In this document: positions 1 to 9,046 of the stretch, piece after piece | Layout of the letters: every line of letters starts with the position of its first letter | How positions within the stretch are numbered: the first letter of the stretch is position 1 | Source of the DNA: an uncultured Sphingobacteriales bacterium | Lineage (GTDB): Bacteria > Bacteroidota > Bacteroidia > Chitinophagales > Chitinophagaceae | Direction: 5' to 3' | Length of the DNA: 64,000 bases | NCBI GenBank assembly: GCA_937991535.1 | Contig: CALKHN010000052.1 | Coordinates: 62,001-126,000 of the forward strand | Translations under genes and position numbers: made by a program | Notes under the pieces: model-generated | Seen by the model: only the letters and a program-made list of their open reading frames with translations | What the model was told of the DNA's origin: nothing | The model's database searches: none

Positions 1-302
1 CACTCTAAAGCTCAATTCAGGATCCAACTCCGCATGTCATTATTTCCGAACAGGGTCAATATGGCGTATTTTAGGGGCCGATTTTTAGGATTTTACCATA
101 AATCATGGCATAGTTTTAGTGCAAAGCTATGTCAATCCATTTTGAAGGAGTACTTTTGATTTCCACTCCTCCAATACCTCTGATTTAACTTCACATAACT
201 TTAGGAATTTATTAATCCCCTGTGAATCAACCAATTATTTTGTATCCTCTCTTTTTGGAATCATTATTGCCAATTGGGAGAAAACCAAAAAATTGAGTTT
301 AT
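1..302. other. Non-coding stretch upstream of the transglycosylase gene
   Basis: AT-rich sequence with no credible reading frame, RNA gene or long palindrome. It probably carries the promoter of the gene starting at 303, but I found no exact TAnnTTTG element at a suitable distance. Confidence 0.5.
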
Positions 303-1466
303 ATGAATATGTTATTAAAAGGTTTTGGTTGTTTTACATTTGTTTTGTGTATCTCCTTGGCTTCCATTGCTACAGAAATACATGACAATTCCACAACGCA
401 AAAAAATGATACCAGTATCGCCAGCACCGAAATAGTTGTAGCAGCGGCAGTTAGTTCTCCTTCGAAAAATACTGAGGTTACTGTTATTGCTAAAGAAGAA
501 GTAAAGGCGGCTCCTGAAATAACTGCTTCAGGAAAAAGCTTAGCAACAACGCAGAATATCTACAGCGGATTACATCCCATGTCTGTATCTTTTGTAACGG
601 CTTATGAAAAAAGGCATGAAGCACGGCTCGAAAAAATCACATCTAAATATGTCCGTCAACTGGCGCTCATAGATAAGATAATGATCCGGCATGAGCTTCC
701 CACCGATCTGAAATACCTTGCTCTTATTGAATCTGAAATGTTCAATGGTGCAGTATCCCGCAAAGGAGCTGTAGGGCCCTGGCAATTCATGGCCCCTACA
801 GGCAGGCTAATGGGTTTAACTATCAATCGTCACAGAGATGAAAGACGCGATCTTATAAAAAGCACACACGCCGCAGCAAAATATCTCAAAATTTTATACT
901 CACAATTTGACGATTGGTTATTGGTTATCGCCGCGTATAATGGTGGAGCTTCAAGGGTAGAAAGCGCCATCAAGAAAAGCCACAGCCGCGATTTCTGGAA
1001 ATTGCAGTACTATTTACCTGCCGAATCAAGAGCACATGTTAAAAAATTCGTAGCTGCCCGGTATATTTTAGAAAAACAGGATGAAGAGCGTGTTCCTTTA
1101 ATAAACATGGATAAACTCAGGGCAGAAAATTTGAATAATGTAACATTATTGCACATCAGTGGAAAATACAATACGTCCATAGTGGCAAAAAATTTAGATA
1201 TGGAAGTAGCTGAATTCAACATGTACAATCCGGGTTTTGATAAGGAAGTAGCAACCAATGGTTACGATATGAGGTTGCCTAAGGATAAAATGCAGAAATT
1301 CAGCGAAATACGGGAAGACATCTTAAATGAATGCATTGAAATGATGCTGGCAGATAACAATACTCTTTTTAGCAATGATCGCAGTAACTATCCTGAAGCC
1401 ATCAACCTTCCCAAAACAAAAGCTATTATGTCTACAGGCACAGACAGAACCATGAAAAAGAAATAA
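303..1466 (+). CDS. Lytic transglycosylase (MltD/SLT type) with a LysM-like C-terminus
   Basis: Secreted murein-cleaving enzyme of 387 aa. Residues about 1-24 form a signal peptide, followed by a low-complexity Ala/Thr/Ser linker to about residue 85. The SLT domain (about 115-225) shows the family signatures: ALIES with the presumed catalytic Glu143, GPWQFM (159-164) and AAYNGG (210-215). Residues about 280-335 resemble one weak LysM peptidoglycan-binding repeat ending in MRLPKDK. The protein should cleave the MurNAc-GlcNAc bond in the periplasm, making 1,6-anhydro-muropeptides. The ATG at 303 is the only start that gives a proper signal peptide. It is a single gene, closed by the hairpin at 1492. 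Confidence 0.9.
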   Translation: MNMLLKGFGCFTFVLCISLASIATEIHDNSTTQKNDTSIASTEIVVAAAVSSPSKNTEVTVIAKEEVKAAPEITASGKSLATTQNIYSGLHPMSVSFVTAYEKRHEARLEKITSKYVRQLALIDKIMIRHELPTDLKYLALIESEMFNGAVSRKGAVGPWQFMAPTGRLMGLTINRHRDERRDLIKSTHAAAKYLKILYSQFDDWLLVIAAYNGGASRVESAIKKSHSRDFWKLQYYLPAESRAHVKKFVAARYILEKQDEERVPLINMDKLRAENLNNVTLLHISGKYNTSIVAKNLDMEVAEFNMYNPGFDKEVATNGYDMRLPKDKMQKFSEIREDILNECIEMMLADNNTLFSNDRSNYPEAINLPKTKAIMSTGTDRTMKKK

Positions 1467-1491
1467 AGGGGATTATCTTAATAAAAGAAGG

Positions 1492-1522
1492 GTGCTGGAT
1501 TTATATATTCAGCACTTTTTTT
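1492..1522 (+). terminator. Rho-independent terminator after the transglycosylase gene
   Basis: A 6-bp stem, GTGCTG (1492-1497) with CAGCAC (1510-1515), is followed by an unbroken T-run to 1522. The stop codon of the convergent pabB gene lies inside the loop, so the structure sits exactly between the two convergent genes. Confidence 0.75.
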
Positions 1523-2796
1523 ATGGCCGCTGCTTTTAGCAAACATTCTTCATACTCAGCCTGAGCGTTGCTGTGATAAGTAATGGCAGAACCAGCTTGA
1601 AAAGAGAGATACCGGCTTGAAGCGTTATACAATATACTCCTGATCACCACATTAAAATCCATGTCTTTTTGAGGTGAAATATAGCCTACCGCTCCCGAAA
1701 ATAAACCACGTTTGGTTCTCTCGTATTGCTCGATCAATTGCATCACCCTTTTTTTGGGTGCGCCTGTCATGCTTCCCATCGGAAAAGTTGCCTTTAATAA
1801 ATCTGTAACGGGAGTTTCATTTTCTACTTCACCGCTTATGGTAGAGATCATCTGGAACACCTGCGGAAAAGCGTATATACCCATTAATTCATCTACTTTT
1901 ACACTCCCTTCTATACAAACCTTTGCCAGGTCATTTCTTACCAGGTCAACAATCATTATATTCTCCGAACGGTCTTTCGCGCTGCGCTGTAATGTTTCCC
2001 TATTTGATACATCAACCCCGGTATTATTACTATTGCGCCGTATTGTACCTTTTATGGGCTGCGACATTACTTTATTTCCGCTCTTCCGCAGGTAGCGTTC
2101 AGGACTTGCACAAAGCAGGTATTTATCTTCCACCCGGTAGTAACATGAAAAGGGGTTAGGCGATTCTTTGCTCAATGACCTGTATACGCCCAGTGGATCA
2201 ATTACTGCGTTTTCATTATAAAATTCCTGACAAAAATTAATTTCATAACAATCACCCCGCAAAATGTGTTGTTGCAGCTTATGAACAGTGTTAATATAGG
2301 CAGCACGGGTAAATCTCGCTTTTACTTTAATATGCAACGGCGTGCCGGATAGAATGGGTTTGGCATTAAAAACGGCGTCGGCTATACCTTTATGCCCCGG
2401 GTCTTTCATCCCTACCTGTAATTCGTTACCGCGAAGGATTAAAACGATTTCAGGAATAAAAAAGAAAAGATCATCAAATTTTACAAGGTCTGCATTATTG
2501 GACTGCAGTGTCTCGATCCCGTTCTTGAGATCATATCCCAGGTGTCCGAAACACCAGTCGTTATTTTGATCAATAAATGTTTGAAGCAGCTTAAACGCGT
2601 TGTGTGTACCGGTGCGAAGAATGCTTTCTGCATTAACTGCCAGGATACATTCAAAACTATGTTCCGGCAGGTGGTATTGATGATCATCTAAAAAACAACA
2701 GATGCTGAACTGGTTGGCCCAACTCAGCATCTGCTCCTTAACTTGCAAAAAATCATGAACAGGAAAGGAACAAAAAGTTCTTTTCACTCTATACAA
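1501..2796 (-). CDS. pabB: Aminodeoxychorismate synthase component I
   Basis: Chorismate-utilising enzyme of folate synthesis: with a PabA amidotransferase it makes 4-amino-4-deoxychorismate. The 431-aa protein has the N-terminal anthranilate-synthase-I domain and the C-terminal chorismate-binding domain. The motif PIKGT (247-251, Lys249) separates PabB from TrpE, which has PIAGT. KDRSENIMIVDLVRNDL and MGSMTGAPK are the other chorismate-binding signatures. The predicted start is a TTG directly after the TAA of the upstream acidic-protein gene (zero spacing), suggesting translational coupling. The first ATG would be residue 23 and would cut into the domain. Confidence 0.9.
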   Translation of the reverse strand: MYRVKRTFCSFPVHDFLQVKEQMLSWANQFSICCFLDDHQYHLPEHSFECILAVNAESILRTGTHNAFKLLQTFIDQNNDWCFGHLGYDLKNGIETLQSNNADLVKFDDLFFFIPEIVLILRGNELQVGMKDPGHKGIADAVFNAKPILSGTPLHIKVKARFTRAAYINTVHKLQQHILRGDCYEINFCQEFYNENAVIDPLGVYRSLSKESPNPFSCYYRVEDKYLLCASPERYLRKSGNKVMSQPIKGTIRRNSNNTGVDVSNRETLQRSAKDRSENIMIVDLVRNDLAKVCIEGSVKVDELMGIYAFPQVFQMISTISGEVENETPVTDLLKATFPMGSMTGAPKKRVMQLIEQYERTKRGLFSGAVGYISPQKDMDFNVVIRSILYNASSRYLSFQAGSAITYHSNAQAEYEECLLKAAAIKKVLNI

Positions 2797-3234
2797 TTAA
2801 AAGTCATCGTCATCGTCATCAAATCCGCGGCCTCCGTCATCAAACAACCCCATATCCTTAAACTCATCATCAATGCCCAGATCATCATCGTCTTCTTTCC
2901 CCTTCTTCCCCCCTGCTTTTTTCACTTTTGATTTGGGTATATCAAACTCATCGAAATCGGGATCCCAATTGTCATCTTCATCCACTTTTTCCCAGTCATC
3001 TTTTAAATCTTCAACATCATCATCATCTTCTTCCTCCTCACCTTTTGAAGACTTAGAAGCAGACGCAGATTTCCCTTTTATAGAAGATTTTTCTTCGAAG
3101 TCCAGATCATCATCCTCCTCGTCTTCATCTTCTTTCTTTTTTGACTTGGATGATGTTTTTGAGGGTTTTGCTTTGCCATTATTAGCAGAAGCTCCCTTAG
3201 CAGCAGCTTTTTTTTCTCTTTCAGATTTTGCCAT
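2797..3234 (-). CDS. Highly acidic low-complexity protein
   Basis: 145 aa. The N-terminal third is Lys/Ala/Ser-rich (MAKSEREKKAAAKG). The rest is built from Asp/Glu runs alternating with Lys-rich patches, ending in GRGFDDDDDDF. There is no signal peptide, membrane segment or recognised domain, and it is probably disordered. It is the first gene of a two-gene unit: its TAA abuts the TTG start of pabB. I do not recognise a function; nucleic-acid-associated or chaperone-like roles are only guesses. The codon pattern and the promoter-like site upstream support it as a real gene. Confidence 0.65.
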   Translation of the reverse strand: MAKSEREKKAAAKGASANNGKAKPSKTSSKSKKKEDEDEEDDDLDFEEKSSIKGKSASASKSSKGEEEEDDDDVEDLKDDWEKVDEDDNWDPDFDEFDIPKSKVKKAGGKKGKEDDDDLGIDDEFKDMGLFDDGGRGFDDDDDDF

Positions 3235-3293
3235 AGCTTGACTAAATTAACAACGTAAAATTTCTACGAGATTTTGAGATAGCCAAATAATTT

Positions 3294-3324
3294 CAAAAAT
3301 AATTTTTATTGTAATACAAAACAA
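3294..3324 (-). promoter_or_regulatory. Predicted promoter for the acidic protein-pabB unit
   Basis: On the minus strand, TTG (3324-3322) is followed after 20 nt by TATTTTTG (3301-3294), an exact fit to the Bacteroidota -33 / -7 pattern (TTG, TAnnTTTG). It lies between the purA stop codon and the start at 3234, leaving a leader of about 55 nt. Confidence 0.5.
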
Positions 3325-3327
3325 CAA

Positions 3328-4593
3328 TTAAAGTACCGGAATTATCTGGTCTCTTCCGGGTCCATTGGAGATATATTTTATCTCAGCACCCAAATATCTG
3401 TTTATATGGCTAACATAATCCTTCATGGCTTCAGGAACGGAATCAAATGAAGATAATTGTGTAATGTTTGTATTCCATCCCTTAAATGAAGCATAAACCG
3501 GGTCTATCGCCAGCTTGGTCATTTGGTAGGGCACCTGTTGCCGGGCTTTACCATCAATTTCATATGCTTCGCATACCTTAAGCTCAGTAAAAGCATCCAA
3601 TACATCTGCTTTGGTCATTACCAATTGTGTAACACCATTTACCATACAGGCAAATTTTAAAGCTACCAGGTCAATCCATCCGCAGCGGCGCGGTCGCCCT
3701 GTTGTAGCACCAAACTCGTTGCCTGTTTTACGCAATTCTTCTCCCACACTGTCGTGCAATTCGGTAGGAAAAGGCCCGCTGCCTACCCTTGTACAATAAG
3801 CCTTGGTTACGCCTATTACTTCCTTAATTTTTTGCGGAGGTACCCCAAGCCCGGTACATACGCCTGCAGATATCGTATTTGAAGAGGTAACAAAGGGGAA
3901 GGTTCCAAAATCCACATCCAGCATGCTCCCCTGTGCACCTTCCGCCAGCACCTTTTTTCCTTCGCTTATTTTTTCATTGATAAAATACTCGCCGTTTATA
4001 ATTTTAAACTGGCGCATGAACTCAATGCCCTCAAAAAATTCGTCCTCCCATGCGGAAATATCTTCGTGGAACTGCATGCTGTCGAGCAGTTTCTGGTGCT
4101 TAAGACGAAGCCTTATATATTGGGTTGTAAAATTTTTATCGAGGATATCTCCTACCCGCAAAGCATTTCGGCCGGTTTTGTCCATATAGGCGGGTCCAAT
4201 GCCTTTCAGTGTTGAGCCTATTTTATCGTTTCCTTTTAATACTTCAGAAGCTTTATCGAGCGCTCTATGTGTAGGCAGAATAAGATTGGTTCTTTCAGAA
4301 ATATAAAGATTTTTAGTATAGTCAACTCCAAAAGAAGCCACGGTTTCACACTCTTTTTTAAGCGTTACCGGGTCTAACACCACTCCGTTTCCGATTAAAT
4401 TAACGGTATTATCGTGAAATATCCCCGAAGGGATCTGGTGCAATACTATTTTTTTATCTTTTACATACAAGGTGTGGCCCGCATTGGGACCACCCTGAAA
4501 ACGTGCGATCACATCATAGGAAGGCGCAAAATAATCCACAATCTTACCTTTTCCTTCATCGCCCCACTGGAGGCCTAATAATACATCAACCAT
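3328..4593 (-). CDS. purA: Adenylosuccinate synthetase
   Basis: Joins IMP and aspartate using GTP, the first committed step from IMP to AMP. The start at 4593 gives MVDVLLGLQWGDEGKGK, the canonical N-terminus with the GTP-binding glycine loop. A longer reading from 4620 only adds nine non-conserved residues. Other signatures are RFQGGPNAGHT, KGIGPAY, GRPRRCGWIDLVA and the C-terminal NGPGRDQIIPV. The 421-aa length is normal for the family. It appears to be transcribed alone. Confidence 0.95.
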   Translation of the reverse strand: MVDVLLGLQWGDEGKGKIVDYFAPSYDVIARFQGGPNAGHTLYVKDKKIVLHQIPSGIFHDNTVNLIGNGVVLDPVTLKKECETVASFGVDYTKNLYISERTNLILPTHRALDKASEVLKGNDKIGSTLKGIGPAYMDKTGRNALRVGDILDKNFTTQYIRLRLKHQKLLDSMQFHEDISAWEDEFFEGIEFMRQFKIINGEYFINEKISEGKKVLAEGAQGSMLDVDFGTFPFVTSSNTISAGVCTGLGVPPQKIKEVIGVTKAYCTRVGSGPFPTELHDSVGEELRKTGNEFGATTGRPRRCGWIDLVALKFACMVNGVTQLVMTKADVLDAFTELKVCEAYEIDGKARQQVPYQMTKLAIDPVYASFKGWNTNITQLSSFDSVPEAMKDYVSHINRYLGAEIKYISNGPGRDQIIPVL

Positions 4594-4742
4594 TTGAAAA
4601 TGCAATTTGGAAGAGCGCAAAAATAGAAGAATGAAGCCAATAAGGGAAATAAAATGTGGAAATGTGCTGATTTGAAAGTTTGAAAATGAATGCTAACCAC
4701 TAACCACCCGCAACTTACTACTGCCCCGGCAGCTTTCAACAA

Positions 4743-4777
4743 TTTGGCAGGCATCAAAAAATAGCCCCTTATCTTTG
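4743..4777 (+). promoter_or_regulatory. Predicted promoter of the TerC-family gene
   Basis: TTTG (4743-4746), 23 nt, then TATCTTTG (4770-4777), an exact TAnnTTTG. Transcription would begin about 6 nt later, leaving a very short leader before the ATG at 4796. An in-frame TTG at 4775 lies inside the -7 box and so cannot be the start codon. Confidence 0.6.
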
Positions 4778-4795
4778 AACAAATTATACGCGTTA

Positions 4796-5767
4796 ATGAC
4801 ACCCACAGAAATTTCTTACCTCACTTTTGGCATTGTTCTTTTGATTGCACTGATTTTTGATTTCGGCTTGTTCAGTAAAAAAAACGCTCATGTAACCATG
4901 AAGAGCGCTTTTTACCAAAGCATTTTCTGGGTGGCAATCTCGCTTGCTTTTTGCGTATTTCTTTTCTTTGAAGACGGTTCAAATGTAGCTACTAAATTTT
5001 TGACCGCTTACCTAATGGAAAAATCGCTGAGCATTGATAATATTTTTGTATTCATCCTCATTTTCAGTTCCTTTAAAATAGCGGACTCCGACACGGCAAG
5101 GGCCTTACTGATTGGTATCCTGCTGGCCATTGTTTTCAGGGTTATTTTTATAGCCATTGGCATTGAACTCATAGAACGGTTTCACTGGATACTGTATATT
5201 TTCGGAGTCTTCCTGGTATATACGGGATATAAATTATTCTTTAAAAAAGATGAGGAAGAATTCAATCCGAGAGAATCCAAACTGTACAGGTTCTTAAGGA
5301 AATACCTGAGGCTCACCACCGTGGAACCCAGGGGAAAGTATATCATTAAACGCAACGGGAAAGTATATTTTACCATACTTTCCGTTGTTGTGTTTATGCT
5401 GGCAGCCATTGATATTGTTTTTGCATTAGACTCTATTCCTACCGTGGTATCCATCGTACGGGAACGGGCCGATGTTCCTTTTTCGCCGGATGATGTGCTG
5501 GTGATCTATTCTTCCAATATTTTCGCGATCCTGGGTTTGCGGGCCCTGTTTTTTTTGATGAAAGGAGCGGTCAATAAATTCGACTTCCTGCAGCAGGGCA
5601 TCGCTGTGGTATTGATATTCATTGGTATTAAAATGCTGGTCGAATTTTTTGATATTCACATTTCCATATACATTTCCCTGGCGGTGATCGTTATTTGCCT
5701 GACAGCTTCTATATTGTATTCTATTTATCATGATCGTAACACACCCAAAAAAACGACCGAACCATAA
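4796..5767 (+). CDS. TerC/Alx family integral membrane protein
   Basis: About 323 aa with around eight hydrophobic segments. It shows family motifs with acidic residues in membrane helices: SLSIDNIFVF near the N-terminal third and AIDIVFALDSIPTV near residue 210. TerC/Alx proteins are linked to metal (manganese) export and tellurite resistance. The charged loop around KKDEEEFNPRESK lies between the two halves of the protein. The ATG at 4796 is preferred over an upstream TTG, which falls in the promoter. The gene ends 15 nt before murF-alr and may be cotranscribed with it. Confidence 0.85.
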   Translation: MTPTEISYLTFGIVLLIALIFDFGLFSKKNAHVTMKSAFYQSIFWVAISLAFCVFLFFEDGSNVATKFLTAYLMEKSLSIDNIFVFILIFSSFKIADSDTARALLIGILLAIVFRVIFIAIGIELIERFHWILYIFGVFLVYTGYKLFFKKDEEEFNPRESKLYRFLRKYLRLTTVEPRGKYIIKRNGKVYFTILSVVVFMLAAIDIVFALDSIPTVVSIVRERADVPFSPDDVLVIYSSNIFAILGLRALFFLMKGAVNKFDFLQQGIAVVLIFIGIKMLVEFFDIHISIYISLAVIVICLTASILYSIYHDRNTPKKTTEP

Positions 5768-5782
5768 AACCATTATTGAATA

Positions 5783-8308
5783 ATGGGCAGTTATTCTATT
5801 GAAAAAATTTCGGCTATCGTGCAGGGAAAGCTACAGGTTGACAGCCCGGATGCCCTAATTGATAGCCTGCTAACAGATAGCCGCAAAGTGGTGCATGCAG
5901 CCAATTCCCTGTTTTTTGCTTTGCCGGGACCACGACGCAATGGGCATAGCTTTATCCATGAATTATATACAAAGAGAATTAAAAATTTTGTTGTTGAGCT
6001 TTCATTTGAAACAAAAGATTACCCCGGGGCTAATTTCATCCGGGTATCTGATGTGCTGACCGCGTTTCAAACGCTTGCTGCATTTCACCGCTCACAGTTT
6101 AGTATACCGGTGCTGGGCATTACCGGCAGCAATGGAAAAACAATAGTAAAAGAATGGCTGAACCTGCTGCTCGAAAAAGACTATCAAATAGTTCGCAGTC
6201 CCAAAAGTTATAACTCGCAAATTGGAGTGCCGTTAAGCGTGTGGCAAATGAACAACACGCATACGCTTGGTTTATTTGAAGCAGGCATTTCGCAACCAGG
6301 TGAAATGCAGGCCTTGCAAAACATCATCCGGCCTACAGTGGGTATACTTACACATATGGGAGATGCGCACGAAGAAAACTTTAAAGATCAGCGGCAAAAA
6401 ATAAGAGAAAAGTTGCTGTTGTTTACTGGTGTAAATCACATCATTGCCAATGGCGATGACCCGTTGGTGGTTGAGGTCATTGAAGCATCCGGCATTCCTT
6501 GTTTCTTTTGGGGAAAGAAAGCGCATTGCGTTATCAGGGTAGGCGATACTAAAAAAGAAGGCGCTCATACAACCATCCGTCTTGAAGTGAATCGTGAAGC
6601 GTTAAGCCTCTCACCTCTCACCTCTCACCTCTCACCTCTCACCTCTAACTTCCCACCCCTCACCATTCACATTCCTTTTACAGACGACGCCTACGTAGAA
6701 AATGCCATTACCTGCTGCAGTGTTTTATTGATTATGGGATACAATAGCGAAGTCATCGCAGACCGCGTGCACATACTAAAGCCGGTAGAAATGCGCCTTG
6801 AAATGAAAAGAGGCATTAACAACTGTTCCATCATCAATGATAGCTATATTGCAGATATCAGTTCATTGCACATTGCCCTTGATTTTTTGGAGCAGCAGCA
6901 ACAACATCGCAAACGTTCGGTTATACTCTCAGATTTTGCCGAAACAAAAGACCCTGAAAATGTATACAGCGAGATCGCTTTGGCGCTGCAACAAAAAAAG
7001 ATCAATCGCTTTATTGGCATAGGCAGTCATCTTTATCAACATAAAATCAAATTTGAGCAGGCTGTTGAAGAGGCTTCTTTTTACAAAACAACGGAAGATT
7101 TTATAACCCATTTTCTCAGCACACAATTTCATGATGAAACCATACTCATAAAAGGCGCCAGGATATTTGCGCTGGAGCAGGTTAGCGCGCTGCTTGAACA
7201 AAAAGCGCATCAAACCGTACTGGAGGTGAACCTTACCGCTATTGTGCACAATCTTAAGGAATACCAGCAACTGTTGCAGCCTGCCACTAAAATAATGGCC
7301 ATGGTGAAAGCCTTTTCATATGGCAGCGGCAGCTATGAAATAGCTAATATTTTGCAGTTTCATAAAGTGGACTACCTGGCCGTTGCCTATGCCGATGAAG
7401 GTGTAGAACTGCGTAAAGCCGGCATTGGTCTTCCCATTATGGTGATGAACCCTGAGGAAAGCAGCTATCATGCGATAACGGAAAATAATCTTGAGCCGGA
7501 AATTTTTTCTTTTCCTGTTTTAGCTTCTTTCCGTCAATTTTTGCAGGAGCAGGGATTGCAGAACTACCCGGTACATATAAAAATAGATACAGGCATGCAC
7601 CGCCTTGGATTTGAGCTCAACGAAATGAAAGCACTTGCCGGAATGCTTACCAATAACCCCTATTTTACTATACAGTCTGTATTCACGCATTTAGCCGGCA
7701 GTGAAGATCCGGGCTTAGATATATTTACGAAATGGCAGGCAGAGCAATATTTACATGCCTGCACACAACTGAAGGATATTCTGCCTTATGCTTTCATACG
7801 CCATATCGCCAATACTGCTGCGATAGTGAGACACCCGCAACTGCATTTGGATATGGTAAGATTAGGCATTGGGCTATATGGTGTAAACAGCAGCGTTTCC
7901 GGTTCCCCTGAGCTAAGGGAAGCAGCCACGTTAAAAACAACCATTGCCCAAATTAAAAAAATAAAGGCTGGTGAAACAGTTGGCTATACCCGAAAAGGTA
8001 TATTGCAAAAAGACAGCATCATTGCCACTATACGCATCGGGTATGCAGACGGGTACCGCAGGAATTTAAGCAATGGCGCCGGCAGTGTGCTGGTAAACGG
8101 GAGGTTAGCGCCGGTAGTGGGCAATATTGCTATGGATATGACAATGATAGACATTACCGGAATAAGCGGTGTTAAAGAAGGCGATGAAGTGATTGTTTTT
8201 GGTAAGGGACTATCCATTACCCGGCTGGCGCAATGGGCACAAACCATCCCTTATGAAATAATGACCGGCATTTCGCAACGGGTACAGCGGGTGTATTTTG
8301 AGGAGTAG
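5783..8308 (+). CDS. Bifunctional MurF ligase / alanine racemase
   Basis: An 841-aa fusion typical of Bacteroidota. The N-terminal half is UDP-MurNAc-tripeptide:D-Ala-D-Ala ligase with an ATP loop GITGSNGKT near residue 115. The C-terminal half (from about residue 480) is a PLP-dependent alanine racemase with the Lys509 Schiff-base motif MVKAFSYGSG, KIDTGMHRLGF, and the IGYADGYRR loop. It makes D-Ala and then attaches D-Ala-D-Ala to the peptidoglycan precursor. Residues about 275-300 are an odd Ser/Pro/Leu/Thr/His insertion encoded by a 7-bp tandem repeat (separate entry), between the MurF central and C-terminal domains. Confidence 0.92.
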   Translation: MGSYSIEKISAIVQGKLQVDSPDALIDSLLTDSRKVVHAANSLFFALPGPRRNGHSFIHELYTKRIKNFVVELSFETKDYPGANFIRVSDVLTAFQTLAAFHRSQFSIPVLGITGSNGKTIVKEWLNLLLEKDYQIVRSPKSYNSQIGVPLSVWQMNNTHTLGLFEAGISQPGEMQALQNIIRPTVGILTHMGDAHEENFKDQRQKIREKLLLFTGVNHIIANGDDPLVVEVIEASGIPCFFWGKKAHCVIRVGDTKKEGAHTTIRLEVNREALSLSPLTSHLSPLTSNFPPLTIHIPFTDDAYVENAITCCSVLLIMGYNSEVIADRVHILKPVEMRLEMKRGINNCSIINDSYIADISSLHIALDFLEQQQQHRKRSVILSDFAETKDPENVYSEIALALQQKKINRFIGIGSHLYQHKIKFEQAVEEASFYKTTEDFITHFLSTQFHDETILIKGARIFALEQVSALLEQKAHQTVLEVNLTAIVHNLKEYQQLLQPATKIMAMVKAFSYGSGSYEIANILQFHKVDYLAVAYADEGVELRKAGIGLPIMVMNPEESSYHAITENNLEPEIFSFPVLASFRQFLQEQGLQNYPVHIKIDTGMHRLGFELNEMKALAGMLTNNPYFTIQSVFTHLAGSEDPGLDIFTKWQAEQYLHACTQLKDILPYAFIRHIANTAAIVRHPQLHLDMVRLGIGLYGVNSSVSGSPELREAATLKTTIAQIKKIKAGETVGYTRKGILQKDSIIATIRIGYADGYRRNLSNGAGSVLVNGRLAPVVGNIAMDMTMIDITGISGVKEGDEVIVFGKGLSITRLAQWAQTIPYEIMTGISQRVQRVYFEE
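6607..6648 (+). repeat. 7-bp tandem repeat inside murF-alr
   Basis: Five perfect copies of CCTCTCA (6607-6641) and a sixth, CCTCTAA (6642-6648), inside the coding sequence. Three units make 21 nt, which translate to the repeated heptapeptide seen as SPLTSHL. Gain or loss of any number of units not divisible by three would shift the frame of an essential gene. Confidence 0.9.
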
Positions 8309-8586
8309 ATATTTCTTTGACAGTCAGCTATCAGATTTCAGCCATCAGATTCTGTAAACACAGGAGCTATCAGCAGATAGCTATGAGGTGTTTGGTGAGC
8401 GCATTAAACCAGTAGAAGCTATCACCGGGCAGCGAGCGGGTACATTCCTCATCCGTAACCCGGCTATAAGGAGCGGGTTGCAGAGATAGAAATCCGGAGA
8501 AATAAGTACAAAGCCTCCAGCTTCGTACAGCGGATTTCATTAAAAAAAGATTAACTTACAACCACAATTTTTAACAACCTTTTCTT
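8309..8586. other. Intergenic stretch with short repeats
   Basis: No gene seen. It holds scrambled short repeats of the type CTATCAG/ATCAGATT and a small palindrome GCTATC-AGCA-GATAGC near 8370. It may contain the end of the murF-alr transcript and the promoter of the gene at 8587, but no consensus element is clear. Confidence 0.4.
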
Positions 8587-8994
8587 ATGCTTCAAAGTAT
8601 ACTAAAAAATAAATTCTTAATTGGGTTGTTGTTACCGCTTTGCGCGTTTGGTCAAAATGCTGAAACCTCCGTTCCAATAGATTCTTCATTATGCCATACC
8701 TGGATCATTACCGGTCAACTTTTTCACAAAGTGGAAGGGGTTAGGTTAGCTCATGGCGAAGAATCACCGGCCACTATTACATTTAATCCAGACAGTACAT
8801 TTATTATAAAGACAGTAAACAATGTAAACGGGAGATGGAACCATATCAAAGAATCCCAGTCGCTCATTTTGAATTATAACCAACAAGAGGAAATATACAA
8901 AATTCTTCAAATTTCCCCCGAAGAGCTGATCACAAAGAAAAAGGAAGGGAAACAAAGGTCAACCAAAGAGGAGCGGTTGGTTCGCCTTGATTAA
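8587..8994 (+). CDS. Small secreted lipocalin-like protein
   Basis: 135 aa with an N-terminal signal peptide (about residues 1-22, ending CAFGQ). The rest contains the pattern TITFNPDSTF followed by GRWNH and a run of beta-strand-like segments. This resembles lipocalin-like domains common in Bacteroidota exported proteins, where a threshold description ends in a W-x-x-x strand. No catalytic residues are evident. It converges on the M1 peptidase gene, with a REP palindrome between them. The function is unknown. Confidence 0.6.
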   Translation: MLQSILKNKFLIGLLLPLCAFGQNAETSVPIDSSLCHTWIITGQLFHKVEGVRLAHGEESPATITFNPDSTFIIKTVNNVNGRWNHIKESQSLILNYNQQEEIYKILQISPEELITKKKEGKQRSTKEERLVRLD

Positions 8995-8995
8995 A

Positions 8996-9046
8996 AACCT
9001 GTTAGATCTGCCCGGCACCGGTTCAGCGCGGCAGACCTAACAGGTT
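8996..9046. repeat. REP-like palindrome between convergent genes
   Basis: A 17-bp arm AACCTGTTAGATCTGCC (8996-9012) pairs with GGCAGACCTAACAGGTT (9030-9046) with one mismatch. It lies exactly between two convergent stop codons and could serve as a bidirectional terminator. The GGTCTGC/GCAGACC arms are shared with elements at 12.6, 22.6, 41.7 and 42.2 kb. Confidence 0.85.

Noticed and set aside
2873..3241. Open plus-strand frame of 122 codons rich in Ser/Phe
   Set aside because: It is the antisense shadow of the acidic-protein gene; GAT/GAA codons read backwards give Ser and Phe.
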